Shown here: piece after piece, positions 1-17,799 of the stretch
Layout: each line of letters begins with the position of its first letter
Numbering within the stretch: position 1 is the stretch's first letter
DNA from: Tamilnaduibacter salinus
GTDB lineage: Bacteria > Pseudomonadota > Gammaproteobacteria > Pseudomonadales > Oleiphilaceae
Length of the DNA stretch: 64,000 bases
Assembly (NCBI RefSeq): GCF_003096655.1
Contig: NZ_QEKQ01000009.1
Span: 8,937 to 72,936, forward strand
Direction: 5' to 3'
Notes under the pieces: model-generated
Seen by the model: the letters and a program-made list of their open reading frames with translations, nothing else
Database searches by the model: none
Told to the model about the DNA's origin: nothing
Translations under genes and position numbers: made by a program

Positions 1-1087
1 TGAAGTGTGGGGCACCGGTTCGGCGAGCGCATTCGACCAGATCGATAACGCGCCGGAAGAGAAGGATCGGGGTATCACGATCGCCACGTCTCACGTGGAG
101 TACGATTCGCCGACGCGCCACTATGCGCACGTTGACTGCCCGGGTCACGCGGACTACGTGAAGAACATGATCACTGGCGCGGCGCAGATGGACGGCGCGA
201 TTCTGGTGGTATCCGCCGCAGACGGCCCCATGCCGCAGACGCGTGAGCACATCCTGCTGTCTCGCCAGGTTGGCGTTCCGCACATCGTTGTCTTCCTGAA
301 CAAGGCGGACATGGTCGATGACGAGGAGCTGCTCGAGCTGGTCGAGATGGAAGTGCGTGAGCTTCTGAGCGAGTATGACTTCCCGGGCGACGATACGCCG
401 ATCGTGACCGGCTCAGCGCTGATGGCGCTGGAAGGCAAGGACGACAACGGCATGGGCGCCACGGCGGTCCAGAAGCTGGTTGAGGCGCTGGACGAGCACC
501 TGCCGGAGCCGGATCGTGCGGTGGATCAGCCGTTCCTGATGCCGATTGAGGACGTGTTCTCCATCTCCGGTCGTGGCACCGTTGTTACCGGTCGTGTTGA
601 GCGTGGCGTACTGAAGGTTGGTGACGAGATTGAGATCGTTGGCCTGAAGGACACCACCAAGACGACCTGTACCGGCGTTGAGATGTTCCGCAAGCTGCTG
701 GACGAGGGCCGTGCGGGTGAGAACATCGGCGTGCTGCTGCGTGGCACCAAGCGTGACGAAGTTGAGCGCGGCCAGGTTCTGGCGGTACCGGGCTCAATCA
801 CGCCGCACACCAAGTTCGAGTCTGAGGTGTACGTTCTGAGCAAAGAAGAAGGCGGTCGCCACACGCCGTTCTTCAAGGGCTATCGCCCGCAGTTCTACTT
901 CCGGACCACTGACGTGACTGGCTCTTGCGAGCTGCCGGAAGGCGTCGAGATGGTCATGCCGGGTGACAACGTGAAGCTGGTGGCCACGCTGATCGCGCCG
1001 ATCGCGATGGAAGAAGGCCTGCGCTTCGCCGTCCGCGAAGGCGGCCGGACCGTTGGCGCCGGCGTTGTGGCTAAGATCATCGAGTAA
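1..1087 (+). CDS. tuf: Elongation factor Tu, first copy (5'-truncated by window edge)
   Basis: EF-Tu carries aminoacyl-tRNA to the ribosomal A site as a GTP complex. The window opens at the third base of codon 37, judged by alignment with the complete second copy at 16432-17628, so the P-loop is missing while the switch [13 protein letters not shown] and the NKAD guanine-specificity motif are present. The visible 361 residues are identical to the second copy, and only about nine synonymous third-base differences separate the two. Identity stops at the stop codon, after which the flanks differ. The gene is followed by tRNA-Trp and secE, the usual gammaproteobacterial tufB context. The GTG at position 5 is an internal Val codon, not a start. 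Confidence 0.98.
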   Translation, partial: EVWGTGSASAFDQIDNAPEEKDRGITIATSHVEYDSPTRHYAHVDCPGHADYVKNMITGAAQMDGAILVVSAADGPMPQTREHILLSRQVGVPHIVVFLNKADMVDDEELLELVEMEVRELLSEYDFPGDDTPIVTGSALMALEGKDDNGMGATAVQKLVEALDEHLPEPDRAVDQPFLMPIEDVFSISGRGTVVTGRVERGVLKVGDEIEIVGLKDTTKTTCTGVEMFRKLLDEGRAGENIGVLLRGTKRDEVERGQVLAVPGSITPHTKFESEVYVLSKEEGGRHTPFFKGYRPQFYFRTTDVTGSCELPEGVEMVMPGDNVKLVATLIAPIAMEEGLRFAVREGGRTVGAGVVAKIIE

Positions 1088-1107
1088 ACCGTACCGAGTT
1101 TCGGTGC

Positions 1108-1183
<76 letters not shown>

Positions 1184-1217
1184 CTTTTAACCCCTGGGAC
1201 ACCCAGAGCTTAATCCT

Positions 1218-1586
1218 ATGGCGTCAAATGTGGACCAGGCAACCAGCCGCTTCGATACATTGAAGTGGCTGGTTGTCGTTGCGCTGGTAGCCGTCGGTGT
1301 CGTCGGCAACCTTTACTTTAGTGCTGAGTCACTGCTTTACCGCGTTCTGGGGCTGGTGGCTCTGGGCATTGTTGCCGCCTTGGTGGCGTGGCAAACCGAT
1401 CGTGGCCAGCGATTTGCACGGCTCCTGAAGGAAGCGCGTGTTGAAATCCGCAAGGTGGTATGGCCGACCCGCCCCGAGCTGATTCAGACAACAGCGATTG
1501 TTGTTGTGTTCGTTCTGGTGGTGGCGCTGATGCTGTGGGGTATGGACTCCCTGATTGGCTGGTTGGTTTCCGGGGTGATCGGATAG
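1218..1586 (+). CDS. secE: Preprotein translocase subunit SecE
   Basis: SecE is the small essential clamp subunit of the inner-membrane SecYEG channel. The 122-residue protein has the three-TM layout of the E. coli form: hydrophobic stretches at about residues 17-35, 38-58 and 92-120. Between the second and third lies the amphipathic conserved element with the EIRKVVWPTRPE motif that contacts SecY. It is 12 bp upstream of nusG, the standard secE-nusG pair. Its partner secY is at 26974 in the same window; I do not see secG. Confidence 0.97.
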   Translation: MASNVDQATSRFDTLKWLVVVALVAVGVVGNLYFSAESLLYRVLGLVALGIVAALVAWQTDRGQRFARLLKEARVEIRKVVWPTRPELIQTTAIVVVFVLVVALMLWGMDSLIGWLVSGVIG

Positions 1587-1598
1587 CAGGAGAGAGGA

Positions 1599-2132
1599 AT
1601 GGCTAAGCGCTGGTACGTGGTTCAGGCGTATTCTGGCTTCGAAAAGCATGTGATGCGCACTCTCCTGGAGCGTGTTGAGCTGAACGGATTTCAGGACCGG
1701 TTTGGCGAGATTCTGGTGCCGACCGAAGAAGTCGTCGAAATGCGCGACGGCAAAAAGCGCAAGAGCGAGCGCAAGTTCTATCCGGGGTATGTGCTGGTCC
1801 AGATGGAAATGGATGATGAGACCTGGCACATGGTGAATAACACGCCCCGCGTGCTCGGCTTTATTGGCGGCACCAAGGACAAGCCGGCGCCGATTACCGA
1901 GAAAGAAGCGGAGGCGATCCTCCGTCGCGTGGAAAGCGGCGAGGAAGAGCCGAAGCCGAAGACGCTTTTCGAGCCGGGTGAGATTGTCCGGGTCATCGAA
2001 GGGCCGTTTGCTGACTTCAACGGGGTTGTTGAAGAGGTTGACTACGATAAGAGCCGTGTTAAGGTCGCGGTCCTTATTTTTGGTCGTTCCACACCGGTCG
2101 AACTGGAGTTTGGCCAGGTCGAAAAAGACTGA
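1599..2132 (+). CDS. nusG: Transcription termination/antitermination factor NusG
   Basis: NusG binds the RNA polymerase clamp and links it to Rho or to ribosomal protein S10. The 177-residue protein begins [15 protein letters not shown], the NGN domain signature, and ends in a KOW domain around residues 125-177 that starts [19 protein letters not shown]. The start has an AGGAGAG ribosome-binding site about 8 bp upstream. It is followed by a rho-independent terminator at 2153-2182, which separates it from the L11 operon. Confidence 0.97.
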   Translation: MAKRWYVVQAYSGFEKHVMRTLLERVELNGFQDRFGEILVPTEEVVEMRDGKKRKSERKFYPGYVLVQMEMDDETWHMVNNTPRVLGFIGGTKDKPAPITEKEAEAILRRVESGEEEPKPKTLFEPGEIVRVIEGPFADFNGVVEEVDYDKSRVKVAVLIFGRSTPVELEFGQVEKD

Positions 2133-2152
2133 GGAACGGCGATACGGCGAAG

Positions 2153-2182
2153 AGCTCGCGCACAGTGTGACGCGGGCTTTTT
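2153..2182 (+). terminator. Rho-independent terminator between nusG and rplK
   Basis: The arms AGCTCGCG (2153-2160) and CGCGGGCT (2171-2178) pair over eight positions with one G-U pair around a 10-nt loop and run into five T residues. The position fits the end of the secE-nusG unit; read-through into rplK is possible. Confidence 0.75.
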
Positions 2183-2194
2183 GTGTCTGAAACG

Positions 2195-2218
2195 GGGAGC
2201 CGAAAGGCGCTTGAACCC
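2195..2218 (+). promoter_or_regulatory. Putative ribosomal protein L1 operator in the L11 leader
   Basis: Sixteen bases before the rplK start, GGGAGCC and its partner GGC-GCTTGAACCC form a short stem-loop closed by a GAAA tetraloop with an asymmetric internal loop (GAG opposite TTGAA). Free L1 represses L11-L1 mRNA by binding a structure of this general type just upstream of rplK. The assignment rests on position and shape, not on measured binding. Confidence 0.5.
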
Positions 2219-2234
2219 ACAGGAGTGAAGCGAA

Positions 2235-2666
2235 ATGGCGAAAAAGATCGAAGCGTACATCAAGCTTCAGGTCGCGGCTGGGCAGGCTAATCCCAGTCCT
2301 CCCGTTGGCCCTGCCCTGGGTCAGCACGGCCTGAACATCATGGAATTCTGTAAGGCGTTTAACGCGGAAACGCAGGACGTCGAGCCGGGGCTGCCGACGC
2401 CAGTCGTCATCACCGTATATAGCGACCGCAGTTTCACGTTTGTCACCAAGACGCCACCCGCGCCGGTGCTGCTGAAAAAGGCGGCTGGTGTGAAGAGCGG
2501 TTCCGGTCGCCCGAATACCGATAAGGTCGGTTCGGTCACCCGCGAGCAGCTCGAAGAGATCGTCCGGACCAAGGAGCCCGATCTGACGGCAGCCGATATG
2601 GACGCTGCTGTTCGGACTATTGCCGGCACTGCCCGGAGTATGGGCCTGAAAGTGGAGGGCGAATAA
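2235..2666 (+). CDS. rplK: 50S ribosomal protein L11
   Basis: L11 forms the GTPase-associated centre with L10 and L12 on 23S rRNA and is needed for RelA activation. The 143-residue product shows the N-terminal [27 protein letters not shown]-type proline-rich segment and the C-terminal rRNA-binding domain ending in [14 protein letters not shown]. It is preceded by an AGGAG ribosome-binding site and lies 1 bp from rplA, so the two are translationally coupled under probable L1 feedback. Confidence 0.98.
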   Translation: MAKKIEAYIKLQVAAGQANPSPPVGPALGQHGLNIMEFCKAFNAETQDVEPGLPTPVVITVYSDRSFTFVTKTPPAPVLLKKAAGVKSGSGRPNTDKVGSVTREQLEEIVRTKEPDLTAADMDAAVRTIAGTARSMGLKVEGE

Positions 2667-2667
2667 G

Positions 2668-3366
2668 ATGGCAAAACTCAGTAAGCGCCAGAAGCTGATT
2701 CGCGAAAAGGTAGACGCAAGCCGTGCCTACTCTGTTGAAGACGCCTATGCGGTCCTGACTGAGCTGGCTCAGAACGTCAACTTCAAGGAGTCCGTCGATG
2801 TGTCGGTCAATCTGGGCGTCGATGCCCGGAAATCCGACCAGGTCGTGCGAAGCTCCACCGTTCTGCCGCGCGGTACCGGTAAAGAGGTACGGGTCGCCGT
2901 ATTTACCCAGGGTGAGAACGCCGACAAAGCCAAAGCGGCTGGTGCGGATGTGGTCGGCATGGACGACCTCGCCGAAGAGGTGAAGAAGGGCAATCTCGAT
3001 TTTGACGTGGTCATTGCCACACCGGATGCGATGCGCGTTGTTGGTCAGCTGGGCCAGATTCTCGGCCCGCGTGGTCTGATGCCGAACCCGAAAGTCGGGA
3101 CGGTGACGCCGGACGTCGAAACCGCGGTTGGCAATGCCAAGGCCGGTCAGGTCCGTTATCGGACCGACAAAAACGGCATTATCCACGCCCCGCTGGGCAA
3201 TGTGGAATTCGGGGTCGATGCGATTCGGGAAAACCTCGAAGCACTCATTATTGACCTCAAAAAGATCAAGCCTTCCACGTCCAAAGGGGTATACCTGCGT
3301 AAGGTATCGCTCTCCACGACGATGGGGCCAGGTCTTTCTATCGATCTGAGCGACCTCCGCATCTGA
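2668..3366 (+). CDS. rplA: 50S ribosomal protein L1
   Basis: L1 forms the mobile L1 stalk that handles E-site tRNA and autoregulates the L11 operon. The 232-residue protein starts [16 protein letters not shown] and has the family segments [15 protein letters not shown] and [14 protein letters not shown] at the expected positions. The start codon follows the rplK stop by one base. A 244-bp leader downstream separates it from rplJ. Confidence 0.98.
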   Translation: MAKLSKRQKLIREKVDASRAYSVEDAYAVLTELAQNVNFKESVDVSVNLGVDARKSDQVVRSSTVLPRGTGKEVRVAVFTQGENADKAKAAGADVVGMDDLAEEVKKGNLDFDVVIATPDAMRVVGQLGQILGPRGLMPNPKVGTVTPDVETAVGNAKAGQVRYRTDKNGIIHAPLGNVEFGVDAIRENLEALIIDLKKIKPSTSKGVYLRKVSLSTTMGPGLSIDLSDLRI

Positions 3367-3390
3367 GGTTCCGTTCGGTAGATCCTTTGT

Positions 3391-3605
3391 AGTCTGGGCG
3401 GAAGCCAAGGCTGTCAAAGACCGTAGGCACCCAGCCTCACTTTTTGAGGTAACGGGTTTAAAGCAATGCCTACGCAGACGGTGTGACGACGTTCTCCGGA
3501 ACCCAAACACCGTATGGCGCCTGACGGGCAGCGCACTGACGTGCGTTTTCCCGGAGGGTTGAGATGGGTTTGTCGGCGGGTTCCCGCCGGCGAAATCAAG
3601 GAGAA
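3391..3605 (+). promoter_or_regulatory. L10 leader (rplJL autoregulatory 5' UTR)
   Basis: The 244-bp rplA-rplJ gap carries the L10 leader signature: GACCGTAGGCACC near 3420 pairs with a distant ATGCCTACGCAGACGGTG near 3466-3483, bringing together the long-range helix of this RNA family. In the known system the L10-(L12)4 complex binds here and blocks rplJ/rplL translation. The exact ends of the element are approximate. Confidence 0.75.
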
Positions 3606-3610
3606 AACCA

Positions 3611-4141
3611 GTGGCAATTCGACTCGAAGACAAGAAAGCGATCGTCGCTGACGTCAACGAGACTGCTGGTGGTGCTCTGTCTGTTGTGATGGCTGACTAC
3701 CGTGGTGTGACATCCACGGATATGACGGCCCTGCGTGCCAAGGCGCGGTCCGACAATGTTCGTCTCAAGGTTGTTCGTAACAACCTTGCACGGCGTGCAG
3801 TGGAAGGAACCGAGTACGAGTGCATTCAGGACGCATTGGTCGGCCCGACACTTCTGGCGTTCTCGATGGAAGATCCCGGTGCGGCCGCGCGCCTGCTGAA
3901 GGATTTTGCCAAAGAGAACAAGGCGTTCGAGATCAAGGGTCTGGCTGTCGGCGGTGAGCTGATGGGCGGTGACCAGATTGATCGCCTCGCCAAGCTGCCG
4001 ACGCTTGAAGAAGCGCTTACTCGACTGGCAGTGGTCACACAGGCACCGATCACCAAACTGGCACGGACCTTCAACGAAGTGCCGTCGAAGATTACCCGTG
4101 CGGTTGCGGCAGTACGTGACCAGAAAAAAGACGCTGCTTGA
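3611..4141 (+). CDS. rplJ: 50S ribosomal protein L10
   Basis: L10 anchors the L7/L12 dimers at the base of the ribosomal stalk. The 176-residue protein starts at a GTG 7 bp after AAGGAG and opens [15 protein letters not shown], with the conserved [16 protein letters not shown] block and [15 protein letters not shown]. The C-terminal helix (about 140-170), which binds L12, is present. It is roughly ten residues longer than the E. coli protein. The gene follows the L10 leader and precedes rplL by 39 bp. Confidence 0.97.
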   Translation: MAIRLEDKKAIVADVNETAGGALSVVMADYRGVTSTDMTALRAKARSDNVRLKVVRNNLARRAVEGTEYECIQDALVGPTLLAFSMEDPGAAARLLKDFAKENKAFEIKGLAVGGELMGGDQIDRLAKLPTLEEALTRLAVVTQAPITKLARTFNEVPSKITRAVAAVRDQKKDAA

Positions 4142-4180
4142 TTCTGTTGAATCGTATTCATTTAAACTTGGGAGAAAGTC

Positions 4181-4561
4181 ATGGCTCTGTCTAAAGACGA
4201 TATCTTGAACGCAATCGCCGAAATGAGCGTCATGGAAGTAGTTGAGCTCGTTGAAGCGATGGAAGAAAAATTCGGCGTATCCGCCGAAGCAGCCGTTGCT
4301 GCAGCGCCGGCCGCTGCCGGCGGTGGCGAAGCTGAAGCTGCTGAAGAACAGACTGAGTTCGACGTGGTTCTGTCTGGCGCTGGCGACAAGAAAGTCAACG
4401 TCATCAAGGCCGTTCGCGAACTGACCGGTCTGGGTCTGAAGGAAGCGAAAGAGCTGGTAGACGGTGTTCCGTCTCCGGTTAAAGAAGGCGTCAGCAAAGA
4501 CGACGCTGAAGAAGCCCAGAAGAAGCTGGAAGAAGCTGGCGCTTCTGTTGAAGTTAAGTAA
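4181..4561 (+). CDS. rplL: 50S ribosomal protein L7/L12
   Basis: L7/L12 is the multicopy stalk protein that recruits translational GTPases. The 126-residue acidic protein shows the N-terminal dimerisation helix ([19 protein letters not shown]), an alanine-rich hinge near residues 38-50, and the C-terminal factor-binding domain with [19 protein letters not shown]. Strong ribosome-binding sequence (GGGAGAAAG) precedes the ATG. It is followed by an attenuator-like terminator before rpoB, the classic point where ribosomal protein and polymerase expression are uncoupled. Confidence 0.98.
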   Translation: MALSKDDILNAIAEMSVMEVVELVEAMEEKFGVSAEAAVAAAPAAAGGGEAEAAEEQTEFDVVLSGAGDKKVNVIKAVRELTGLGLKEAKELVDGVPSPVKEGVSKDDAEEAQKKLEEAGASVEVK

Positions 4562-4602
4562 GGGCGGGTGGTATACCAACGCCATACTTAACGTATGAAA
4601 AT

Positions 4603-4635
4603 GGCTGGTGGCCGTTGAGCCGCCGGCCTTTTTCT
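4603..4635 (+). terminator. rplL-rpoB attenuator
   Basis: GGCTGGTGGC (4603-4612) pairs with GCCGCCGGCC (4619-4628) around a 6-nt loop with G-U pairs, followed by TTTTT. The location between rplL and rpoB matches the partial terminator known in E. coli that lowers polymerase subunit expression relative to L12. A smaller hairpin, CATAC/GTATG, lies just upstream at 4583-4597. Confidence 0.75.
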
Positions 4636-4643
4636 GTTGTATA

Positions 4644-4652
4644 TGCTATAAA
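4644..4652 (+). promoter_or_regulatory. Possible extended -10 promoter ahead of rpoB
   Basis: Immediately after the attenuator the sequence TG-C-TATAAA fits an extended -10 element, with no good -35 partner. It could supply polymerase-specific initiation below the attenuator. The call is weak because it rests on one hexamer in a locally AT-rich stretch. Confidence 0.3.
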
Positions 4653-4806
4653 TCTGAGATCCTGTCTGTTCATAAAGTGATCAGTACGCGGGTCTCTTCA
4701 GCCCGAGTCTTTTCGAGACGGCGCAACAGCCGAGCAATTCGGCCCCGAAGCAGAGACATGTTTGCTTCTTGATACCAGGTATCAGGTCCAACGCTGGGGA
4801 ATGCAG

Positions 4807-8883
<4,077 letters not shown>

Positions 8884-8959
8884 TCCGAGCCGTTTTCTGG
8901 CAGCAGGAGCGGGCGCTGGCGCGCCCGCCCGAGATTAACGCCATCCGGAGCTGTTACTG

Positions 8960-13163
<4,204 letters not shown>

Positions 13164-13165
<2 letters not shown>

Positions 13166-13180
13166 CCAACCGGGTTGGTT
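13164..13180 (+). other. Hairpin overlapping the rpoC stop codon
   Basis: AACCAACC and GGTTGGTT form an 8-bp perfect stem around a single-base (or CGG) loop beginning inside the TAA stop. There is no T-tract, so it is not a standard intrinsic terminator; it may stabilise or help process the rpoBC mRNA end. Confidence 0.5.
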
Positions 13181-13198
13181 AAAAAGGGAACAGTCTTC

Positions 13199-13227
13199 TT
13201 GACTGCCATGGGGCGCAGGCTTACACT
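13199..13227 (+). promoter_or_regulatory. Sigma-70 promoter of the str operon
   Basis: TTGACT (13199-13204) and TACACT (13222-13227) are separated by exactly 17 bp, close to the sigma-70 consensus. It lies 66 bp upstream of the rpsL start, so rpsL-rpsG-fusA-tuf can be transcribed independently of rpoBC. Confidence 0.65.
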
Positions 13228-13242
13228 TGCGTCCCTTAAATT

Positions 13243-13260
13243 TTTGCCCTGCGGGGCAAA
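13243..13260 (+). promoter_or_regulatory. 5' UTR hairpin before rpsL
   Basis: TTTGCCC and GGGCAAA form a perfect 7-bp stem with a TGCG loop, within the predicted rpsL leader and about 20 bp before the GGAG ribosome-binding site. A role in mRNA stability or translation control is plausible, but nothing in the sequence shows which. Confidence 0.4.
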
Positions 13261-13292
13261 GTTCGTATTTGTTCATTTTGGAGTTTGCTTAC

Positions 13293-13667
13293 ATGGCAAC
13301 GATCAATCAGTTGGTCCGTAAGCCTCGTAAACGGAAAGCGGCAAAAACCGACGTGCCGGCTCTGCAGAGCTGCCCGCAGCGTCGGGGTGTGTGCACCCGC
13401 GTGTACACCACCACGCCGAAGAAGCCGAACTCGGCCCTGCGTAAGGTGTGCCGTGTTCGTCTGACGAACGGTTACGAGGTCGCATCCTACATCGGTGGTG
13501 AAGGCCACAACCTGCAGGAACACAGCGTCGTCCTGATTCGTGGCGGCCGGGTGAAGGACCTGCCGGGTGTGCGTTATCACACGGTTCGCGGCACGCTGGA
13601 TACTCAGGGTGTACAGAATCGTCGGAAGGGCCGTTCCAAGTACGGTACGAAGCGACCCAAGTCCTGA
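13293..13667 (+). CDS. rpsL: 30S ribosomal protein S12
   Basis: S12 lies at the decoding centre and controls accuracy. From ATG 13293 the product is 124 residues, the same length as E. coli S12, starting [15 protein letters not shown]; a TTG further upstream would add 22 unrelated residues. The streptomycin-relevant [10 protein letters not shown] and [12 protein letters not shown] segments are wild type. GGAG lies 9 bp upstream of the start. It opens the str operon behind a near-consensus promoter. Confidence 0.98.
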   Translation: MATINQLVRKPRKRKAAKTDVPALQSCPQRRGVCTRVYTTTPKKPNSALRKVCRVRLTNGYEVASYIGGEGHNLQEHSVVLIRGGRVKDLPGVRYHTVRGTLDTQGVQNRRKGRSKYGTKRPKS

Positions 13668-13691
13668 TTTGCACCAAGCCGGGTGTCTTTT

Positions 13692-13729
13692 ATCGTTTGA
13701 ATGGCGATGCGAATCGTTTGAACGGCGAT
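13692..13729 (+). repeat. 17-bp direct repeat in the rpsL-rpsG spacer
   Basis: ATCGTTTGAATGGCGAT (13692-13708) recurs as ATCGTTTGAACGGCGAT (13713-13729) with one mismatch and a 21-bp period, close to two helical turns. It is upstream of a hairpin that precedes rpsG. It could be a recent slippage duplication or part of an S7-responsive intercistronic structure. Confidence 0.7.
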
Positions 13730-13739
13730 AAGAGTAAGG

Positions 13740-13764
13740 CTGAGTAGCCGAGCGGCTATCTCAG
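13740..13764 (+). promoter_or_regulatory. Intercistronic hairpin before rpsG, possible S7 target
   Basis: CTGAGTAGCCG pairs with CGGCTATCTCAG, leaving one bulged T and an AG loop. It lies 37 bp upstream of the rpsG start. In E. coli, S7 represses its own synthesis by binding the rpsL-rpsG spacer, so this stem is a reasonable candidate for an analogous element; identity with the E. coli site is not claimed. Confidence 0.4.
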
Positions 13765-13801
13765 GGGTTCCTGAAGACCTTTTTAGACAGAGGGCTTATC
13801 G

Positions 13802-14272
13802 ATGCCTAGAAGAAGAGTTGCAGCAAAGCGGGTCATTATTCCCGATCCGAAGTTCAAGAGTCAGCGTCTGGCGAAGTTCATCAACCACGTCATGGAAAGT
13901 GGTAAGAAAGCTGTCGCCGAGCGCATCGTCTACGGTGCGCTGGACATCGTTGCGGAGAAATCCAAGGAAGAGCCGCTGGAGATGTTCGAGAAAGCACTGG
14001 AAAATATTCAGCCAATGGTGGAAGTCAAATCCCGCCGTGTTGGGGGCGCCACTTACCAGGTGCCGGTCGAAGTCCGCCCGTCGCGCCAGAACGCCCTGGC
14101 AATGCGTTGGCTCGTTGAATTCTCCCGCAAGCGCGGTGAGAAATCCATGGATGAGCGCCTGGCGGGCGAAATCCTGGAAGCGGCCGATAGCAAGGGCGCA
14201 GCGGTGAAGAAGCGTGAAGACGTTCATCGCATGGCCGAGGCCAACCGGGCCTTCTCCCACTTCCGTTTCTAA
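13802..14272 (+). CDS. rpsG: 30S ribosomal protein S7
   Basis: S7 nucleates assembly of the 30S head and contacts E-site tRNA. The 156-residue product begins [18 protein letters not shown] and contains the conserved block [20 protein letters not shown], followed by the rRNA-binding C-terminal helices ending in [14 protein letters not shown] 134-bp spacer with a direct repeat and a hairpin separates it from rpsL; fusA follows after 18 bp. Confidence 0.98.
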   Translation: MPRRRVAAKRVIIPDPKFKSQRLAKFINHVMESGKKAVAERIVYGALDIVAEKSKEEPLEMFEKALENIQPMVEVKSRRVGGATYQVPVEVRPSRQNALAMRWLVEFSRKRGEKSMDERLAGEILEAADSKGAAVKKREDVHRMAEANRAFSHFRF

Positions 14273-14290
14273 CAGACCGAGGTTTTTACT

Positions 14291-16396
14291 GTGGCACGCA
14301 AAACCCCTATCAAGCGCTATCGCAACATCGGCATTGTTGCGCACGTCGATGCGGGCAAAACCACCACGACTGAGCGGGTCCTTTTCTATACCGGGATCTC
14401 CCACAAGATCGGTGAAGTTCATGACGGCGCAGCGGTCATGGACTGGATGGATCAGGAGCAGGAGCGGGGTATCACCATCACCTCCGCCGCAACGACCTGT
14501 TTCTGGCGCGGTATGGACCAGCAGTACGACGAGCACCGGATCAACATCATCGACACGCCGGGGCACGTTGACTTCACCATCGAGGTGGAACGTTCACTGA
14601 GGGTCCTTGACGGTGCGGTGGTCGTTTTCTGCGGCTCCTCTGGTGTTGAGCCTCAGTCTGAAACGGTTTGGCGCCAGGCCAACAAATACGAAGTACCCCG
14701 GATTGTGTTCGTCAACAAGATGGACCGCGCCGGTGCTCACTACGGTCGCGTCGTGGATCAGATTCGCGATCGTCTGGGTGCGCGCGTGATTCCGATTCAG
14801 TTGCCAATTGGCGCCGAAGACAACTTCCAGGGCGTGGTCGACCTGATCCGGATGAAAGCCATCTACTGGACCGAGAAAGACGCCGGCGCGACCTACGACG
14901 AGGTCGAGATTCCCGATGAGATGAAGGAAGAGGCTCAGGCGGCTCGTGATGCAATGGTTGAAGCCGCTGCCGAGACCGAAGACCTGATGGATAAGTACCT
15001 CGAGGAAGGCGAGCTGTCCATCGACGACGTCAAGAAAGGGCTTCGTGAGCAAACGCTGAACAACCAGATCGTCCTGGCAACCTGCGGTTCTGCCTTCAAG
15101 AACAAGGGCGTGCAGGCGGTTCTGGACAGTGTCATTGAATTCCTGCCGGCGCCGGACGAAGTCAAGGCGATTACCGGTGTGGTCGACGAAGACGAAGGCA
15201 CAACGGAAACCCGTCCGGCTGACGACAATGCGCCGTTTGCCGCCCTTGCCTTCAAGATCGCCACGGACCCGTTTGTCGGTACGTTGACGTTCTTCCGGGT
15301 TTACTCCGGTAAGCTTGAGTCCGGTCAGTCCGTCTACAACTCGGTCAAGAGCAAGAGAGAGCGGGTTGGTCGGATGGTGCAGATGCACTCCAAAGAGCGG
15401 AAAGAGATCAAGGAAGTTCTGGCGGGTGACATCGCGGCTGCAATCGGCTTGAAGAACGTGACCACGGGCGACACCCTGTGCGACGAGAGCAACAAGATTG
15501 TTCTTGAGAAAATGGAGTTCCCCGAGCCGGTTATCTCGGTGGCCGTTGAGCCGAAGTCCAAGGCCGACCAGGAGAAAATGGGGACGGCGCTTGGCAAGCT
15601 GGCGCAGGAAGACCCCTCCTTCCGGGTTCAGACAGACGAAGAGTCGGGCCAGACGATTATCTCTGGCATGGGTGAACTGCACCTGGACATCATCGTTGAC
15701 CGTTTGAAGCGTGAGTTCAAGGTTGAGGCCAACATTGGCAAGCCCCAGGTGGCTTACCGCGAGTGCTTCCGGAACACCGTTGAAGCGGAAGGCAAGTTCG
15801 TCCGGCAGTCCGGTGGTCGAGGCCAGTACGGTCACGTCAAGGTGCGCTTTGAGCCGATCAATCTGGATGAAGAGGATGCGGAAAACTTCGTCTTCGTCAA
15901 CGAAATCGTTGGCGGCGTGGTGCCGAAAGAATATATCGGTTCCGTGGAGCAGGGTATCGAAGAGCAGATGAAAAATGGTGTCCTTGCGGGCTATCCGTTG
16001 CTGGGCATCAAGGCGACGCTCTACGACGGGTCCTACCATGACGTGGACTCTAACGAGATGGCGTTCAAGGTGGCCGCCTCTATGTCGCTGAAAGAGGCGT
16101 CCAAGACGTCGAATCCGGCGATCCTCGAGCCGACGATGAAGGTCGAAGTCGTAACGCCTGAGGAGTTCATGGGGGATGTCGTCGGCGACCTGAACCGTCG
16201 TCGCGGTCTTGTCCAGGGCATGGAAGATGGCCCGTCCGGCAAGACAATTCGGGCCGAGGTGCCTCTGTCGGAGATGTTCGGTTATGCCACCGACCTGCGG
16301 TCAGCGACCCAGGGGCGGGCATCCTACTCCATGGAGTTCAGCCGCTACGCGGAAGCTCCGACGAACATTGCCGAAGAAATCATCAAACAGGGATAA
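14291..16396 (+). CDS. fusA: Elongation factor G
   Basis: EF-G is the GTPase that drives ribosomal translocation. The 701-residue protein starts at a GTG preceded by GAGG and has G1 [13 protein letters not shown]2 [12 protein letters not shown]3 DTPGHVDFT and G4 NKMDRAGA. Domain II follows at about residue 300, and the domain [17 protein letters not shown] segment comes later. Length and order match the E. coli enzyme. It sits between rpsG and the second tuf in a standard str operon. Confidence 0.98.
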   Translation: MARKTPIKRYRNIGIVAHVDAGKTTTTERVLFYTGISHKIGEVHDGAAVMDWMDQEQERGITITSAATTCFWRGMDQQYDEHRINIIDTPGHVDFTIEVERSLRVLDGAVVVFCGSSGVEPQSETVWRQANKYEVPRIVFVNKMDRAGAHYGRVVDQIRDRLGARVIPIQLPIGAEDNFQGVVDLIRMKAIYWTEKDAGATYDEVEIPDEMKEEAQAARDAMVEAAAETEDLMDKYLEEGELSIDDVKKGLREQTLNNQIVLATCGSAFKNKGVQAVLDSVIEFLPAPDEVKAITGVVDEDEGTTETRPADDNAPFAALAFKIATDPFVGTLTFFRVYSGKLESGQSVYNSVKSKRERVGRMVQMHSKERKEIKEVLAGDIAAAIGLKNVTTGDTLCDESNKIVLEKMEFPEPVISVAVEPKSKADQEKMGTALGKLAQEDPSFRVQTDEESGQTIISGMGELHLDIIVDRLKREFKVEANIGKPQVAYRECFRNTVEAEGKFVRQSGGRGQYGHVKVRFEPINLDEEDAENFVFVNEIVGGVVPKEYIGSVEQGIEEQMKNGVLAGYPLLGIKATLYDGSYHDVDSNEMAFKVAASMSLKEASKTSNPAILEPTMKVEVVTPEEFMGDVVGDLNRRRGLVQGMEDGPSGKTIRAEVPLSEMFGYATDLRSATQGRASYSMEFSRYAEAPTNIAEEIIKQG

Positions 16397-16431
16397 TCCC
16401 GCGGATTTAAGAAACAGGAAGAGGTGTAACC

Positions 16432-17628
16432 GTGTCTAAAGAAAAATTTGAGCGCAGCAAACCCCACCTCAACGTGGGCACCATTGGCCACGTTGACCAT
16501 GGTAAAACGACGCTGACGGCGGCGCTGACGCGCGTGTGTCACGAAGTGTGGGGCACCGGTTCGGCGAGCGCATTCGACCAGATCGATAACGCGCCGGAAG
16601 AGAAGGATCGGGGTATCACCATCGCCACGTCTCACGTGGAGTACGATTCGCCGACGCGCCACTATGCGCACGTTGACTGCCCGGGTCACGCGGACTACGT
16701 GAAGAACATGATTACTGGCGCGGCGCAGATGGACGGCGCGATTCTGGTGGTGTCCGCCGCAGACGGCCCCATGCCGCAGACGCGTGAGCACATCCTGCTG
16801 TCTCGCCAGGTTGGCGTTCCGCACATCGTTGTCTTCCTGAACAAGGCGGACATGGTCGATGACGAGGAGCTGCTCGAGCTGGTCGAGATGGAAGTGCGTG
16901 AGCTTCTGAGCGAGTATGACTTCCCGGGCGACGATACGCCGATCGTGACCGGCTCAGCGCTGATGGCGCTGGAAGGCAAGGACGACAACGGCATGGGCGC
17001 CACGGCGGTCCAGAAGCTGGTTGAGGCGCTGGACGAGCACCTGCCGGAGCCGGATCGTGCGGTGGATCAGCCGTTCCTGATGCCGATTGAGGACGTGTTC
17101 TCCATCTCCGGTCGTGGCACCGTTGTTACCGGTCGTGTTGAGCGTGGCGTACTGAAGGTTGGTGACGAGATTGAGATCGTTGGCCTGAAGGACACCACCA
17201 AGACGACCTGTACCGGCGTTGAGATGTTCCGCAAGCTGCTGGACGAAGGCCGTGCGGGTGAGAATATCGGCGTGCTGCTGCGTGGCACCAAGCGTGACGA
17301 AGTTGAGCGCGGCCAGGTTCTGGCGGTACCGGGCTCAATCACGCCGCACACCAAGTTCGAGTCTGAGGTGTACGTTCTGAGCAAAGAAGAAGGCGGTCGT
17401 CACACGCCGTTCTTCAAGGGCTATCGCCCGCAGTTCTACTTCCGGACCACTGACGTGACTGGCTCTTGCGAGCTGCCGGAAGGCGTCGAGATGGTCATGC
17501 CGGGTGACAACGTGAAGCTGGTGGCCACGCTGATCGCACCGATCGCGATGGAAGAAGGCCTGCGCTTCGCCGTCCGCGAAGGCGGCCGGACCGTTGGCGC
17601 CGGCGTTGTGGCCAAGATCATCGAGTAA
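16432..17628 (+). CDS. tuf: Elongation factor Tu, second copy
   Basis: This complete 398-residue EF-Tu begins [29 protein letters not shown] at a GTG with AGGAAGAGG upstream. G1 is GHVDHGKT (19-26), G3 DCPGHADY and G4 NKAD. Domains II and III are intact. The 361 residues shared with the truncated first copy are identical, as expected for tufA/tufB pairs kept alike by gene conversion. It ends the str operon and is followed by a strong intrinsic terminator. Confidence 0.99.
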   Translation: MSKEKFERSKPHLNVGTIGHVDHGKTTLTAALTRVCHEVWGTGSASAFDQIDNAPEEKDRGITIATSHVEYDSPTRHYAHVDCPGHADYVKNMITGAAQMDGAILVVSAADGPMPQTREHILLSRQVGVPHIVVFLNKADMVDDEELLELVEMEVRELLSEYDFPGDDTPIVTGSALMALEGKDDNGMGATAVQKLVEALDEHLPEPDRAVDQPFLMPIEDVFSISGRGTVVTGRVERGVLKVGDEIEIVGLKDTTKTTCTGVEMFRKLLDEGRAGENIGVLLRGTKRDEVERGQVLAVPGSITPHTKFESEVYVLSKEEGGRHTPFFKGYRPQFYFRTTDVTGSCELPEGVEMVMPGDNVKLVATLIAPIAMEEGLRFAVREGGRTVGAGVVAKIIE

Positions 17629-17650
17629 GATCCGGCCATCGCAGAAAACA

Positions 17651-17676
17651 GGGGCTGCTCACGGCAGCCCCTTTTT
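17651..17676 (+). terminator. Intrinsic terminator of the str operon
   Basis: GGGGCTGC (17651-17658) pairs with GCAGCCCC (17664-17671) around a 5-nt loop and is followed by TTTTT. This textbook structure 22 bp after the tuf stop separates the str operon from the S10 operon promoter. Confidence 0.9.
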
Positions 17677-17713
17677 CATTTCGCCTACCCTGTCAGGCTG
17701 GCACAGACGCTGC

Positions 17714-17742
17714 TTGACAGTGGTGGGCGATCTGCATACAAT
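17714..17742 (+). promoter_or_regulatory. Consensus sigma-70 promoter of the S10 operon
   Basis: TTGACA (17714-17719), a 17-bp spacer, and TACAAT (17737-17742) differ from the ideal consensus at only one position. It lies 57 bp upstream of rpsJ, straight after the str terminator, and should drive the S10-spc block strongly. Confidence 0.85.
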
Positions 17743-17799
17743 GCGGCTCCTTTTTTTGAGGTCGGCTAAACAGCTGCTACGAGTGGAGTTTGGTGCAAC

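Noticed and set aside
4762-4806. TTG start that would extend RpoB by 15 residues
   Set aside because: The conserved RpoB start ([15 protein letters not shown]) begins at 4807 with a good ribosome-binding site; the extension matches nothing in the family.
13227-13292. Extended S12 reading from an upstream TTG
   Set aside because: It would add 22 residues through the leader hairpin and ribosome-binding site; the family start is the ATG at 13293.
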